This document shows positions 14,426-21,274 of a stretch of DNA of 38,777 bases, in pieces (positions within the stretch are counted from its first letter, which is position 1; every line of letters starts with the position of its first letter). The notes under the pieces are model-generated. The model saw nothing but the letters and a program-made list of their open reading frames with translations. It searched no databases and was not told the origin of the DNA. This stretch comes from Streptomyces apricus (lineage in GTDB: Bacteria > Actinomycetota > Actinomycetes > Streptomycetales > Streptomycetaceae), in NCBI RefSeq assembly GCF_008369065.1, contig NZ_VDFC01000049.1, positions 15,810 to 54,586 on the forward strand, given 5' to 3'. The position numbers were made by a program, and so were the translations under genes.

Positions 14426-15409
14426 TCACGTCAGCACCTGCGGACCGGGCCACCGGCGCGCCACGGACGGGTGCCCGAAGAGGCCCGGGAGACCGCCGGT
14501 GTGGAGGAACACGGTGCGCCGGTTCCTGCGGACGGTGCCGTCGGCGACCGCGGCGGCGAGACCCGCCAGCGCGCGGCCGGTGTAGACGGGGTCGAGCACG
14601 ATGCCCTCGGTCCGTGCGGCGGTCTCCATGGCCGTGGCCACCGCGTCGGTCTGGACCGCGTAGCCGGGCCCGACCTGGTCGTCGCGGATGCGCAGGGCGC
14701 CCGGGTCCGGGGGCAGCTCGGTCAGGCCGGAGACGAGGTCGGACACGACGGTGCGCGGGTCGTCGACGGCCCCGGTGTGCACGCCCAGGACCTTGTCCGG
14801 TCCCAGGGCGGCGACCAGCCCGGCCATCGTCCCGCCGGAGCCGAGCGCCACCACCACCGTGTCGAGGTCAGGCACCTGTCCGAGGAGCTCGTGGCCGCCC
14901 TCGACGTACCCGCGCGCTCCCACGACGCTCGACCCGCCGAACGGGATCAGCGCCGCGGCCGGCAGGGAGGCGGCGAGCCGCGCCGCGGCCGCTGCCAGCC
15001 CGTCCTGGTCGACGTCGCCCGCCCAGACCGCACGGGCACCGAGGAGACCGTCCAGGACCAGGTTCCCGCCGCCTGATCCGCCTGACCCTTCGGCTCCTCC
15101 CGATCCTCCTGGTTCGCCGGGGAAGACGAGGACGGCGGAGAGTCCGGCGCGGGCCGCCGCGGCCGCGGTGAGCCGGGCGTGATTGCTCTGCGGCGCCCCG
15201 GTCGTCACCAGGGTGTCGGCGCCGGCGGCGAGCGCCTGGGCCACGGTGTGTTCCAGTTTGCGGATCTTGTTGCCGCCCCCGCCCAGACCGGTGAGGTCGT
15301 CGCGCTTGATCCACAGGTCGTCCGGCTCCAGGCCCAGGGCCCGTGCCAGGCGTGGAGCCGGCTCGACCGGAGTGGGCCAGTCGGCCAGGGGCAGTCGCGA
15401 GATCGTCAT
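14426..15409 (-). CDS. D-cysteine desulfhydrase / ACC deaminase-like PLP enzyme
   Basis: The protein has 327 aa. It is a fold-type II PLP enzyme: LWIKRDDLTGLGGGGNKIRK holds the Schiff-base lysine, TTGAPQSNHARLTAAAAA the substrate-binding loop, and ALGSGGTMAGL the phosphate-binding glycines. DcyD-type enzymes convert D-cysteine to pyruvate, H2S and ammonia, and close relatives deaminate aminocyclopropane-carboxylate. After the second strand there is a Gly/Ser-rich stretch (PGGSGGAEGSGGSGGGN) where relatives have a short loop. The ATG at 15409 has AAGGAACG upstream. It is a single gene without a clear partner. Confidence 0.85.
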   Translation of the reverse strand: MTISRLPLADWPTPVEPAPRLARALGLEPDDLWIKRDDLTGLGGGGNKIRKLEHTVAQALAAGADTLVTTGAPQSNHARLTAAAAARAGLSAVLVFPGEPGGSGGAEGSGGSGGGNLVLDGLLGARAVWAGDVDQDGLAAAAARLAASLPAAALIPFGGSSVVGARGYVEGGHELLGQVPDLDTVVVALGSGGTMAGLVAALGPDKVLGVHTGAVDDPRTVVSDLVSGLTELPPDPGALRIRDDQVGPGYAVQTDAVATAMETAARTEGIVLDPVYTGRALAGLAAAVADGTVRRNRRTVFLHTGGLPGLFGHPSVARRWPGPQVLT

Positions 15410-15531
15410 GAACCGTTCGTTCCTTGCTGGAAGAGGGCCGGGACCGGTCGGGCCCCGGCTCCACGGTAATCGGGGCGAACGGGCCGGTGCGGCTCGCCGA
15501 ACTCGTACGTCCGGACAGTGCGAGGCGCGAC

Positions 15532-15576
15532 CGTGACGCACTCGAACACGACGCCCTCGACCGCGACGCTCTCGAA
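15532..15576 (+). repeat. Three 15-bp tandem repeats
   Basis: Units CGTGACGCACTCGAA, CACGACGCCCTCGAC and CGCGACGCTCTCGAA are consecutive in the 265-nt gap between the divergent PLP enzyme and FAD oxidase genes. I see no convincing gene in this gap. Confidence 0.75.
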
Positions 15577-15624
15577 GCGGAACGCAGGGCGGTCCCGGGC
15601 GATGCATCCGCACCTCAATCCCCC

Positions 15625-15630
15625 TAAAGT
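15625..15630 (+). promoter_or_regulatory. Possible -10 box for the FAD oxidase gene
   Basis: TAAAGT is flanked by CCCCC and GGGGG, which could pair. The -35 region is poor, so this is tentative. Confidence 0.25.
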
Positions 15631-15674
15631 GGCCGGGGGTTGCACGGCCCACGGATCCTTCCCCGGAGGAGCGC

Positions 15675-17186
15675 ATGTCCCGCACACCGCCCCGACGTGT
15701 CGCACTGCGTGGCCTGGCGGCCGTCGGGACCGCCGTGATCGGCTTCGACCCCTTCACCAGGAGCTGGGCGGCCACGGCATCCGGCCGCGACCGCCCGCTG
15801 CACGAGGTTCCCGGGCTGGACGGCAGCCTGCACACCGACGAGGCGTCGCTGAGCGCCGCCGCCGACGACTTCGGGCACGTCGTGCACCGCCGCCCGGCCG
15901 CGGTGCTGCGGCCCGGTTCCGTTGACGACGTCGTGACGATGGTGCGGTTCTGCGGCAGGCACGGCATCCCGGTCGCGCCTCGCGGGCAGGGGCACGGCAC
16001 GAACGGTCAGGCGCAGGCCGAAGGCGGTCTGGTCGTCGAGATGTCTCCGCTCGCCGCCGTCCGGCCCGTCGTCCCGGGCAGTACGAGTGTGCGGGTCGGC
16101 GCCGGAGCCAGGTGGAGCGAGGTGGCTCGAGCCACGCTCGTGCACGGCCTGACGCCTCCCGTCTTCACCGACTACCTCGAACTCTCGGTCGGCGGAACGC
16201 TGTCGGTCGGCGGCCTCGGCGGCCAGGCGCACCGGGTCGGCGCCCAGGTCGACAACGTCCTGGAGCTGGAAGTCGTCACCGGCGCGGGGGAGTTGACCCG
16301 CTGCTCGCCGACCCGTCACCGGGAGCTGTTCCACGCCGTGCTCGCGGGCCTCGGTCAGTGCGCCGTGATCGTCGGCGCCACCGTGCGCCTGGTCCCGGCT
16401 CCCGAGTCCGTACGCCGCTACGTCCTGCCGTACGACGATCTGCGGACGTTCCTCGACGACCTGCGGCTGCTCGTGGGGGAGCGACGCTTCGCCTACGTCG
16501 AAGGGCAGGTCGTCGAGGACGCCTCCGGACGCTTCCGCCGCTACGTCATCGAGGCCGCCGCCTACGGACCGCCGGCCGGGGAGGCCCCTGACGACGCGGC
16601 GCTCCTGCGCGGGCTGCGGCACGATCCGCTGGGCGTGGAGGTCACCGACCTCGAGTACTACGCCTTCCTCGACCGGATCGCCCCCGGCGTCGCCGCGCTC
16701 AAGGAGGCCGGTCTGTGGGCGTACGCACACCCCTGGCTGGACGTTCTGCTGCCCGGCCGTGCGGCGGCCGAGGTCGCCGGCCGGATCCTGGACGCGCTCA
16801 CCCCGGCGGACCTGGGCCCGGGCGGCGTGGTGCTGCTGTACCCCCTGGTGCGCAAGCACCTCCGGACGCCACTCTTCAGGGCGCCCGACGACCCCGTGCC
16901 GTATCTGCTGGCCGTCCTGCGGACCGCTCCGCCCGGGGACCCGGCGACGGTCCGACGCCTGCTCGCCGCCAACCGGTCCGCCTACGACCTCGCCCGCGCG
17001 GCCGGCGGCACCTGGTACCCGACCGGCTCCGTGCCCTTCGACAACGGCGACTGGCAACGACACTTCGGCCCTGCCTGGCCCCGACTGGCGGCGGCGAAGA
17101 AGAGGTACGACCCACGGGGCATCCTCACCCCTGGCCAGGCAATCTTCCACCCCGACCGACGCCCCGCCATGGACAGCAAGCGGTGA
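15675..17186 (+). CDS. Secreted FAD-binding oxidase, cytokinin dehydrogenase-like
   Basis: The protein has 503 aa. The N-terminus has a twin-arginine-type signal (PRRVALRGLAAVGTAVIGFD), so export in folded, cofactor-loaded form is likely. The PCMH FAD domain reads AAVLRPGSVDDVVTMVRFCG, then APRGQGHGTNGQAQ, where His107 matches the 8-alpha-histidyl FAD attachment site of cytokinin dehydrogenases and related oxidases. The C-terminal KRYDPRGILTPGQAIF is the matching end of the cytokinin-binding half. The substrate is an amine, alcohol or similar compound and cannot be deduced. CGGAGGAG is 4 nt before the ATG. Its stop overlaps the GTG of the next gene (GTGA). Confidence 0.85.
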   Translation: MSRTPPRRVALRGLAAVGTAVIGFDPFTRSWAATASGRDRPLHEVPGLDGSLHTDEASLSAAADDFGHVVHRRPAAVLRPGSVDDVVTMVRFCGRHGIPVAPRGQGHGTNGQAQAEGGLVVEMSPLAAVRPVVPGSTSVRVGAGARWSEVARATLVHGLTPPVFTDYLELSVGGTLSVGGLGGQAHRVGAQVDNVLELEVVTGAGELTRCSPTRHRELFHAVLAGLGQCAVIVGATVRLVPAPESVRRYVLPYDDLRTFLDDLRLLVGERRFAYVEGQVVEDASGRFRRYVIEAAAYGPPAGEAPDDAALLRGLRHDPLGVEVTDLEYYAFLDRIAPGVAALKEAGLWAYAHPWLDVLLPGRAAAEVAGRILDALTPADLGPGGVVLLYPLVRKHLRTPLFRAPDDPVPYLLAVLRTAPPGDPATVRRLLAANRSAYDLARAAGGTWYPTGSVPFDNGDWQRHFGPAWPRLAAAKKRYDPRGILTPGQAIFHPDRRPAMDSKR

Positions 17187-17755
17187 GTGCGGCGGAGGAG
17201 CCCTTCCTGATGCCCGTCGAGGACGTCTTCCGCCTGCGGCAGGGCAGGGAGGTCCTGGTGACGGGCCGGATCGAACGCGGCGGCGTGCACGAGGGCGACA
17301 CGGTGGAGACAGTCGGCCCGAACGGCGGCGCGACCGCCCTCGTCTCAGGCATCGAGCACAACCGGACGCCGGTCGGTATGGCGAAGGCGGACATGAACGT
17401 GGGACTGCTGCTGCGCGACGTTTCCGCGGACGTTGTCGAGCGGGGCCAGGTGCTCGTGACGCCGGGCTCGGTCCGGGTCCACGGTGTCTTCACCGCCGAC
17501 ATCACCGTGCTGTCCGAGGGGCAGGGCGGCGCGGACGTGGCCTGCGGCGACCGCCTCCGTTTCCACATCCGTACGGCCGGGGTGTGGGGCACCGTGACCC
17601 TGCCCAGGGGCACCGGCACGGTCCGGCCGCTGCACGGAGCCGAGGTGACGGTGACACTCGAAGAGCCGGTCGCGCTGACGGAAGGCCAGCCCTTCGCCTT
17701 CCGCCACCACGCCCGCGCCGCAGGCACCGGCACCGTGACACGACTACCGCACTGA
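17183..17755 (+). CDS. EF-Tu domain II-III protein lacking the GTPase domain
   Basis: The protein has 190 aa. It starts EEPFLMPVEDVFRL, then VLVTGRIERGGVHEGDTVE, NVGLLLRDVSADVVERGQVL and GTVTLPRGTGTVRPLHGAEV, and ends FAFRHHARAAGTGTVTRL. This matches the two C-terminal beta-barrels of EF-Tu (from about E. coli residue 208 to the end). No G1-G5 motif exists upstream, where the FAD oxidase gene lies. Domains II and III hold the aminoacyl-tRNA acceptor and T-stem surface, so it might bind tRNA or a translation partner without GTP control. That is inference. The GTG start shares bases with the oxidase TGA, so the genes are coupled. Confidence 0.85.
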   Translation: MSAAEEPFLMPVEDVFRLRQGREVLVTGRIERGGVHEGDTVETVGPNGGATALVSGIEHNRTPVGMAKADMNVGLLLRDVSADVVERGQVLVTPGSVRVHGVFTADITVLSEGQGGADVACGDRLRFHIRTAGVWGTVTLPRGTGTVRPLHGAEVTVTLEEPVALTEGQPFAFRHHARAAGTGTVTRLPH

Positions 17756-17877
17756 GCCTTGTCCTGCCACCGGTTGGCGTTGAGGAAGCCCTCCAGCAAA
17801 TCGGCCCGATGACGAAGTGGGTTCTGCGGCTACGCTCCTCTGGGCACTCGACAACTGGCAGGCATCCGGGGGAAACC

Positions 17878-18762
17878 GTGAACCGACCACTGCTGTTCCT
17901 CGACGTGGACGGCCCACTCAATCCTTACGCGGCCCAGCCCGAGAGACGTCCCGACGGCTACACCACCATCAGAGTGCCGCTGGCCGATGACGTCCATGAG
18001 GGGAACAGGGGCTTGTCGCGCCGGCGGTGCCCCCTGCGGGTCTGGCTCTGCCCGGAGCACGGGCGGTTCTTGCTCGGGCTCGGGTTCGAGCTGTGCTGGG
18101 CCACCACATGGATGGATGACGCCAACCGCTGGATCGCACCGGTGCTCGGCCTTCCGGAACTTCCCTACGTCGACTTCGGCGATCTCCTGCTGAAGGAACG
18201 CCCCGACGGAGTGCACTGGAAGACCGGTCCACTGGTGGACTACGCCGACGGCCGTCCCTTCGTCTGGGTGGACGACGAACAGAGCGAGCTGGACCAGGCG
18301 TATGTGACCGCCCGTCATCCCGGGACGGCGCTTCTGCACCACGTCAATCCCCGGATCGGCCTGCGGGAGGACGACTTCCTCATGCTCGCCGACTTCGCCC
18401 GGTCCCTCCCCGCACGGGCGCACGCCTGTGAGGTGGAGGGTGGTCGGTCAGGTGTGGTCGTGGAGGGTGATTCGGTAGCCGTCGGGGTCGGCGAAGGTGA
18501 AGGTCCGGCCGAAGGGGCCGTCGATCGGTGCGGAGACGATGGTGTGGCCGTCGGCGGCGAGGGCGTCGTGGATGGCCTGGACGTCCGTGGCGTGGAGCCA
18601 GATCGCGGCACCGATGCCGGGCTGGGGCACGGACGTGAGGTCGGTGCCGGGGACGACGTCCCGCAGCGCGAACGCGATCGGCTTCGTCTCGAAGACGACG
18701 GCGTGCGGAGGTCCGGCCTGCGACCGGACGAGACCGAGGTACTGCTCGTAGAACGCCTGTGA
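17878..18762 (+). CDS. HAD-superfamily protein with aberrant C-terminal extension
   Basis: From GTG 17878 (GGGGGAAA just upstream) the frame codes 294 aa. The first 180 or so form a HAD-like domain with motif I LLFLDVDGPLNPY (DxD), CWATTWMDDANRW and PFVWVDDEQSELD. It resembles the actinobacterial HAD domain linked to RNA-repair proteins, where length is about 170-200 aa. After about residue 185 (ARSLPARAHA, near 18425) the sequence becomes Gly/Val/Asp-rich and is the antisense of the convergent VOC gene (18448-18816), overlapping it by 315 bp. A TGA one base out of frame near 18429 suggests the original stop was lost by an indel. The phosphatase domain itself looks intact. Confidence 0.7.
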   Translation: MNRPLLFLDVDGPLNPYAAQPERRPDGYTTIRVPLADDVHEGNRGLSRRRCPLRVWLCPEHGRFLLGLGFELCWATTWMDDANRWIAPVLGLPELPYVDFGDLLLKERPDGVHWKTGPLVDYADGRPFVWVDDEQSELDQAYVTARHPGTALLHHVNPRIGLREDDFLMLADFARSLPARAHACEVEGGRSGVVVEGDSVAVGVGEGEGPAEGAVDRCGDDGVAVGGEGVVDGLDVRGVEPDRGTDAGLGHGREVGAGDDVPQRERDRLRLEDDGVRRSGLRPDETEVLLVERL

Positions 18763-18816
18763 CGCGTCGAGGTCGCGCGTCTGGAGCGAGATGAAGTCGG
18801 GACCGGTGACGGGCAT
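18448..18816 (-). CDS. VOC family (glyoxalase/bleomycin resistance-like) protein
   Basis: The protein has 122 aa. FISLQTRDLDASQAFYEQYLGL opens the first betaalphabetabetabeta unit and RTFTFADPDGYRITLHDH closes the second, so this copy is complete. Members bind a metal and a small substrate, and act as glyoxalases, dioxygenases or drug binders. The ATG at 18816 has GAAGGAG 6 nt upstream. It is divergent from a MarR gene with two perfect operators between them, so it is probably the main target of that repressor and may detoxify its inducer. Confidence 0.85.
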   Translation of the reverse strand: MPVTGPDFISLQTRDLDASQAFYEQYLGLVRSQAGPPHAVVFETKPIAFALRDVVPGTDLTSVPQPGIGAAIWLHATDVQAIHDALAADGHTIVSAPIDGPFGRTFTFADPDGYRITLHDHT

Positions 18817-18836
18817 GGTGATGCTCCTTCTCCTCA

Positions 18837-18852
18837 TGTCAGTTTTCTGACA
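18837..18852. promoter_or_regulatory. MarR operator box A
   Basis: TGTCAGTTTTCTGACA is a perfect inverted repeat (TGTCAG-N4-CTGACA) in the 63-nt gap between the divergent VOC and MarR genes. Confidence 0.75.
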
Positions 18853-18876
18853 CGCACCAAGGTATGTCAGAATACT
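18847..18876 (+). promoter_or_regulatory. Putative marR promoter within the operators
   Basis: CTGACA (18847-18852), 18 nt and AATACT (18871-18876) resemble -35 and -10 boxes. The same arrangement reads on the minus strand for the VOC gene because the operators are symmetric. The -10 lies only 3 nt before ATG 18880, so the exact start site is unclear. Confidence 0.35.
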
Positions 18877-18880
18877 GACA
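18865..18880. promoter_or_regulatory. MarR operator box B
   Basis: TGTCAGAATACTGACA is a second perfect copy of TGTCAG-N4-CTGACA, 28 bp from box A. Its last base is the A of the marR start codon. Confidence 0.75.
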
Positions 18881-19350
18881 TGAGTCAAAAGGGTGAAGGC
18901 GTCGATCTGGAGACGTCACTGGGCTACCTGCTGAAAGAGGCGTCGAGCGCACTGCGCGTGGCCATGGAGGAGGTGCTGCGGCCGCTCGGCATGAGCATCA
19001 CCCACTACTCGTGCCTCGAACTGCTCGCTCAACGGCCGGGCCTGTCGAACTCCGAACTCGCGCGGGGCGCGTTCGTGACGCGGCAGTCGATGAACGTGCT
19101 GCTGCAAGCCCTAGAGAGGGACGGTTACGTGACCAGGCCCGCGGAGGCACCCGTCGGGAAGAGCCTTCCCGCGCGGCTCACACCCCGTGGCCGGCGGAGT
19201 CTGGAGAAGGCGACCGCGGCGGTCCGGTCCGTCGAGGTCAGAATGCTGTCCGGCATGACGGAGACGGAGCGGTCGGCCGCGTTCCGGAGCCTGCAGAGCA
19301 TGATCCGTTCCCTGCGCGGCGACAGCGACGGCAGCAGCGAAAGCGCATAG
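18880..19350 (+). CDS. MarR-family transcriptional regulator
   Basis: The protein has 156 aa. LGMSITHYSCLELLAQRPGL, then SNSELARGAFVTRQSMNVLLQ form the winged-helix core, followed by ALERDGYVTRP and LTPRGRRSLEKA. It is probably a dimeric repressor of itself and of the divergent VOC gene, binding the two TGTCAG-N4-CTGACA sites. Because box B touches its own start codon, repression of marR should be tight. The start codon choice rests on the domain N-terminus, as no strong ribosome site precedes it. Confidence 0.88.
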   Translation: MSQKGEGVDLETSLGYLLKEASSALRVAMEEVLRPLGMSITHYSCLELLAQRPGLSNSELARGAFVTRQSMNVLLQALERDGYVTRPAEAPVGKSLPARLTPRGRRSLEKATAAVRSVEVRMLSGMTETERSAAFRSLQSMIRSLRGDSDGSSESA

Positions 19351-19378
19351 TTCGTCGGGTCTTGACGCACGTGGAGCA

Positions 19379-19426
19379 GTCAGCGGTGCCTGGCAGTTGG
19401 CTCGGCGCGAGGGGCGCACCGCTGAC
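19379..19426. terminator. Hairpin between marR and the tannase gene
   Basis: GTCAGCGGTGC and GCACCGCTGAC pair perfectly over 11 bp with a 26-nt loop, between two convergent genes. Confidence 0.5.
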
Positions 19427-19440
19427 CCGGCCCCAGAACC

Positions 19441-21126
19441 TCAGGACGTGCAGGTGAAACTCGCGGCGCTGTCCGGGTCGCCGCCGCGGTACCGGGGCCA
19501 CCCCGGGTACTCGCACAGGGGACGGGTGCGGTGGTGGGCCATGTCGGTCACCACCGTCCTCGCGGGCGGGCGGTCCTCCTCGACCCAGCGTTCGAGCGCG
19601 GAGAGCGAGTCCGTCCCGGCGGCGAACGCCGGAGTGCCGAAGTTGGCGTGGTTCGCGCCGGGCACGAGGTAGTACCGCAGGAACGTCCGGGTCGCCCGGG
19701 GCCCCAGCAGGTCCCGTACCCGCTGGTAGTAGTCGTTCGTCGAGCGGTGGGAGACCAGTTCGTCCGCGGCGCCGTGCAGCAGTATCAGTTTGCCGCCGGC
19801 GCGGGCGAACGGCCCGAGGTCGGTGTCGTTGCGGTCCTGGACCGTGGACAGGTGGCTGATGCGCGCGAGCCACTTCCCGGGACGCCGGGGATCCACGTCG
19901 AGGGGATCGTGCCGCGGGTCGCGGGTCAGGAAGTACTTGACCCACTGGTCCCAGTACTGCATCCCGTACCCGCTGGTCACCGGCATGGGACTGGCGGGCG
20001 CGGTCGTGCCGAAGCCGAGGAAGGGGGTCCTCATGTCCGCCCCCGACAGGAACGGGAACCCCGGATAGCCGGTCTCGCCGCTGGCGATGCGGTACGGCCA
20101 CCTGAACGGCGAGGACATGGCTCTGACGGCCCCGATCTGGGGATCCGACAGACAGGTCGGTCCGGTGTCGGCTCCGCTCGGGCAGCGCAGCGCGGCGGGG
20201 TCGAACCGGCAGCCGCGCGGGTTCGAGACGATGCCGTCCTCGGCGCCGTCCAGGCCGTCGCAGGCGTCGATGACGCTGTCGTAGAGGAGCCCCTGCTTCT
20301 GGGGCCCGGGGAAGGTGCCCGGGCGCGACAGCACCTGCGTCAGGTACCCCAGGTCCAGGACCTCGCTGAGGTTGTTCCAGGCGGGATAGGCGGAGATCAC
20401 CCCGTCGAAGGCGGTGGGCCAGCGCTGGGCCGCGACGAGGGCTTCGCGTCCCCCCGTCGAGCCGCCCGCGAAGTAGACCTCGGCGGGCCGTGTCCCGTAG
20501 GCGTGCCGGATGAGGAACAGGGCGGCGTCGCGTGTCTTCTTGACCGCGTCGCCGGCGGCGAAGTTGTGCAGCGCCTCGTCGTTCAGGCCGAACGACCCGT
20601 CCAGCGACGGCGGCGCCGCGGGGTTCTGCCGGTGGCCGGAGTCACCGGCGAAGACCGCGTAGCGCCGGGCCAGCGGCGCCGGCCGGTCCGCCGGGCCGAA
20701 CGGCACGTTCTGCGTCAGGTCGGGGACGGTGCCGTTGTAGCCGCCACCGCCGAACATCAGCGCCTTGCGGTTCCAGCCGTGGGGCAGGTCGAGGCGCATC
20801 CCGATGGCGGGCGCGGAGGCGTCGACGGGGAAGAGCTCCGCGTCGACCCGGCAGTGCTCGACCGTCTCACCGCTGACGACGCTCGTCATGACCGAGGCCG
20901 ACACCACGCGCCCACCGGTGGTCGGCAGGCTCATGGCCGACGCGGGGATCCGTGTCCCGGCCAGCGCGGCGCACCGCGGAACCGCCGTCGAGCCGCCGGT
21001 CGCGACCGGGGCGGACGCGGTGGCGCGTTCGGCCCCGTGGACCGGAAGCGCGCCCGCCAGCAGCACCATGGCCGCCAGTGCGGTGAAACGCCGGACCGCG
21101 ACGCCTCGTACCGGTGATCTCCTCAC
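19441..21126 (-). CDS. Secreted tannase / feruloyl esterase family protein
   Basis: The protein has 561 aa from GTG 21126, which has GAGGAG 6 nt upstream. A Sec-type signal peptide is visible (VRRFTALAAMVLLAGALPVHG). The nucleophile is Ser in AGGSTGGREAL, the aspartate is in HGAADELVS and the histidine in VPGANHANFG. Paired cysteines next to these residues, such as the DACDGLDGAEDGIVSNPRGC segment, are typical of the family lid and disulfides. The enzymes split gallate, ferulate or terephthalate-type esters outside the cell. The gene follows an MHS transporter on the same strand, so uptake of the released acid is plausible. Confidence 0.9.
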   Translation of the reverse strand: MRRSPVRGVAVRRFTALAAMVLLAGALPVHGAERATASAPVATGGSTAVPRCAALAGTRIPASAMSLPTTGGRVVSASVMTSVVSGETVEHCRVDAELFPVDASAPAIGMRLDLPHGWNRKALMFGGGGYNGTVPDLTQNVPFGPADRPAPLARRYAVFAGDSGHRQNPAAPPSLDGSFGLNDEALHNFAAGDAVKKTRDAALFLIRHAYGTRPAEVYFAGGSTGGREALVAAQRWPTAFDGVISAYPAWNNLSEVLDLGYLTQVLSRPGTFPGPQKQGLLYDSVIDACDGLDGAEDGIVSNPRGCRFDPAALRCPSGADTGPTCLSDPQIGAVRAMSSPFRWPYRIASGETGYPGFPFLSGADMRTPFLGFGTTAPASPMPVTSGYGMQYWDQWVKYFLTRDPRHDPLDVDPRRPGKWLARISHLSTVQDRNDTDLGPFARAGGKLILLHGAADELVSHRSTNDYYQRVRDLLGPRATRTFLRYYLVPGANHANFGTPAFAAGTDSLSALERWVEEDRPPARTVVTDMAHHRTRPLCEYPGWPRYRGGDPDSAASFTCTS

Positions 21127-21205
21127 GCCAGCTCCTCGTCTCCGCCACGCGTGTGCGCGGACCGTCTCGTGTGTGTGGACCGTCTCCGCGGCGCGGAACG
21201 CCCCC

Positions 21206-21226
21206 GGCGTACGGCGTACGGCGTAC
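21206..21226 (+). repeat. Three 7-bp tandem repeats
   Basis: GGCGTAC occurs three times in a row in the 148-nt gap between the transporter stop and the tannase start. GGACCGTCTC also occurs twice nearby (21158-21190). Confidence 0.8.
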
Positions 21227-21274
21227 TGGATCCCCCCGGCAGGGCGCACAGGGCTCCCGTCGCCCGCCCTCCTC

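Noticed and set aside
15424..15627. Short ORF with (D)RDALE repeats between the PLP enzyme and FAD oxidase genes
   Set aside because: The apparent repeat comes from the 15-bp DNA repeat. There is no ribosome site and no family.
15624..17150. 508-codon frame antisense to the FAD oxidase gene
   Set aside because: Shadow frame. The + strand has signal peptide, FAD motifs and ribosome site.
18427..18762. Treating the C-terminal part of the HAD frame as a second functional domain
   Set aside because: It is the exact antisense of the VOC gene, low in complexity and without motifs, so I describe it as readthrough.
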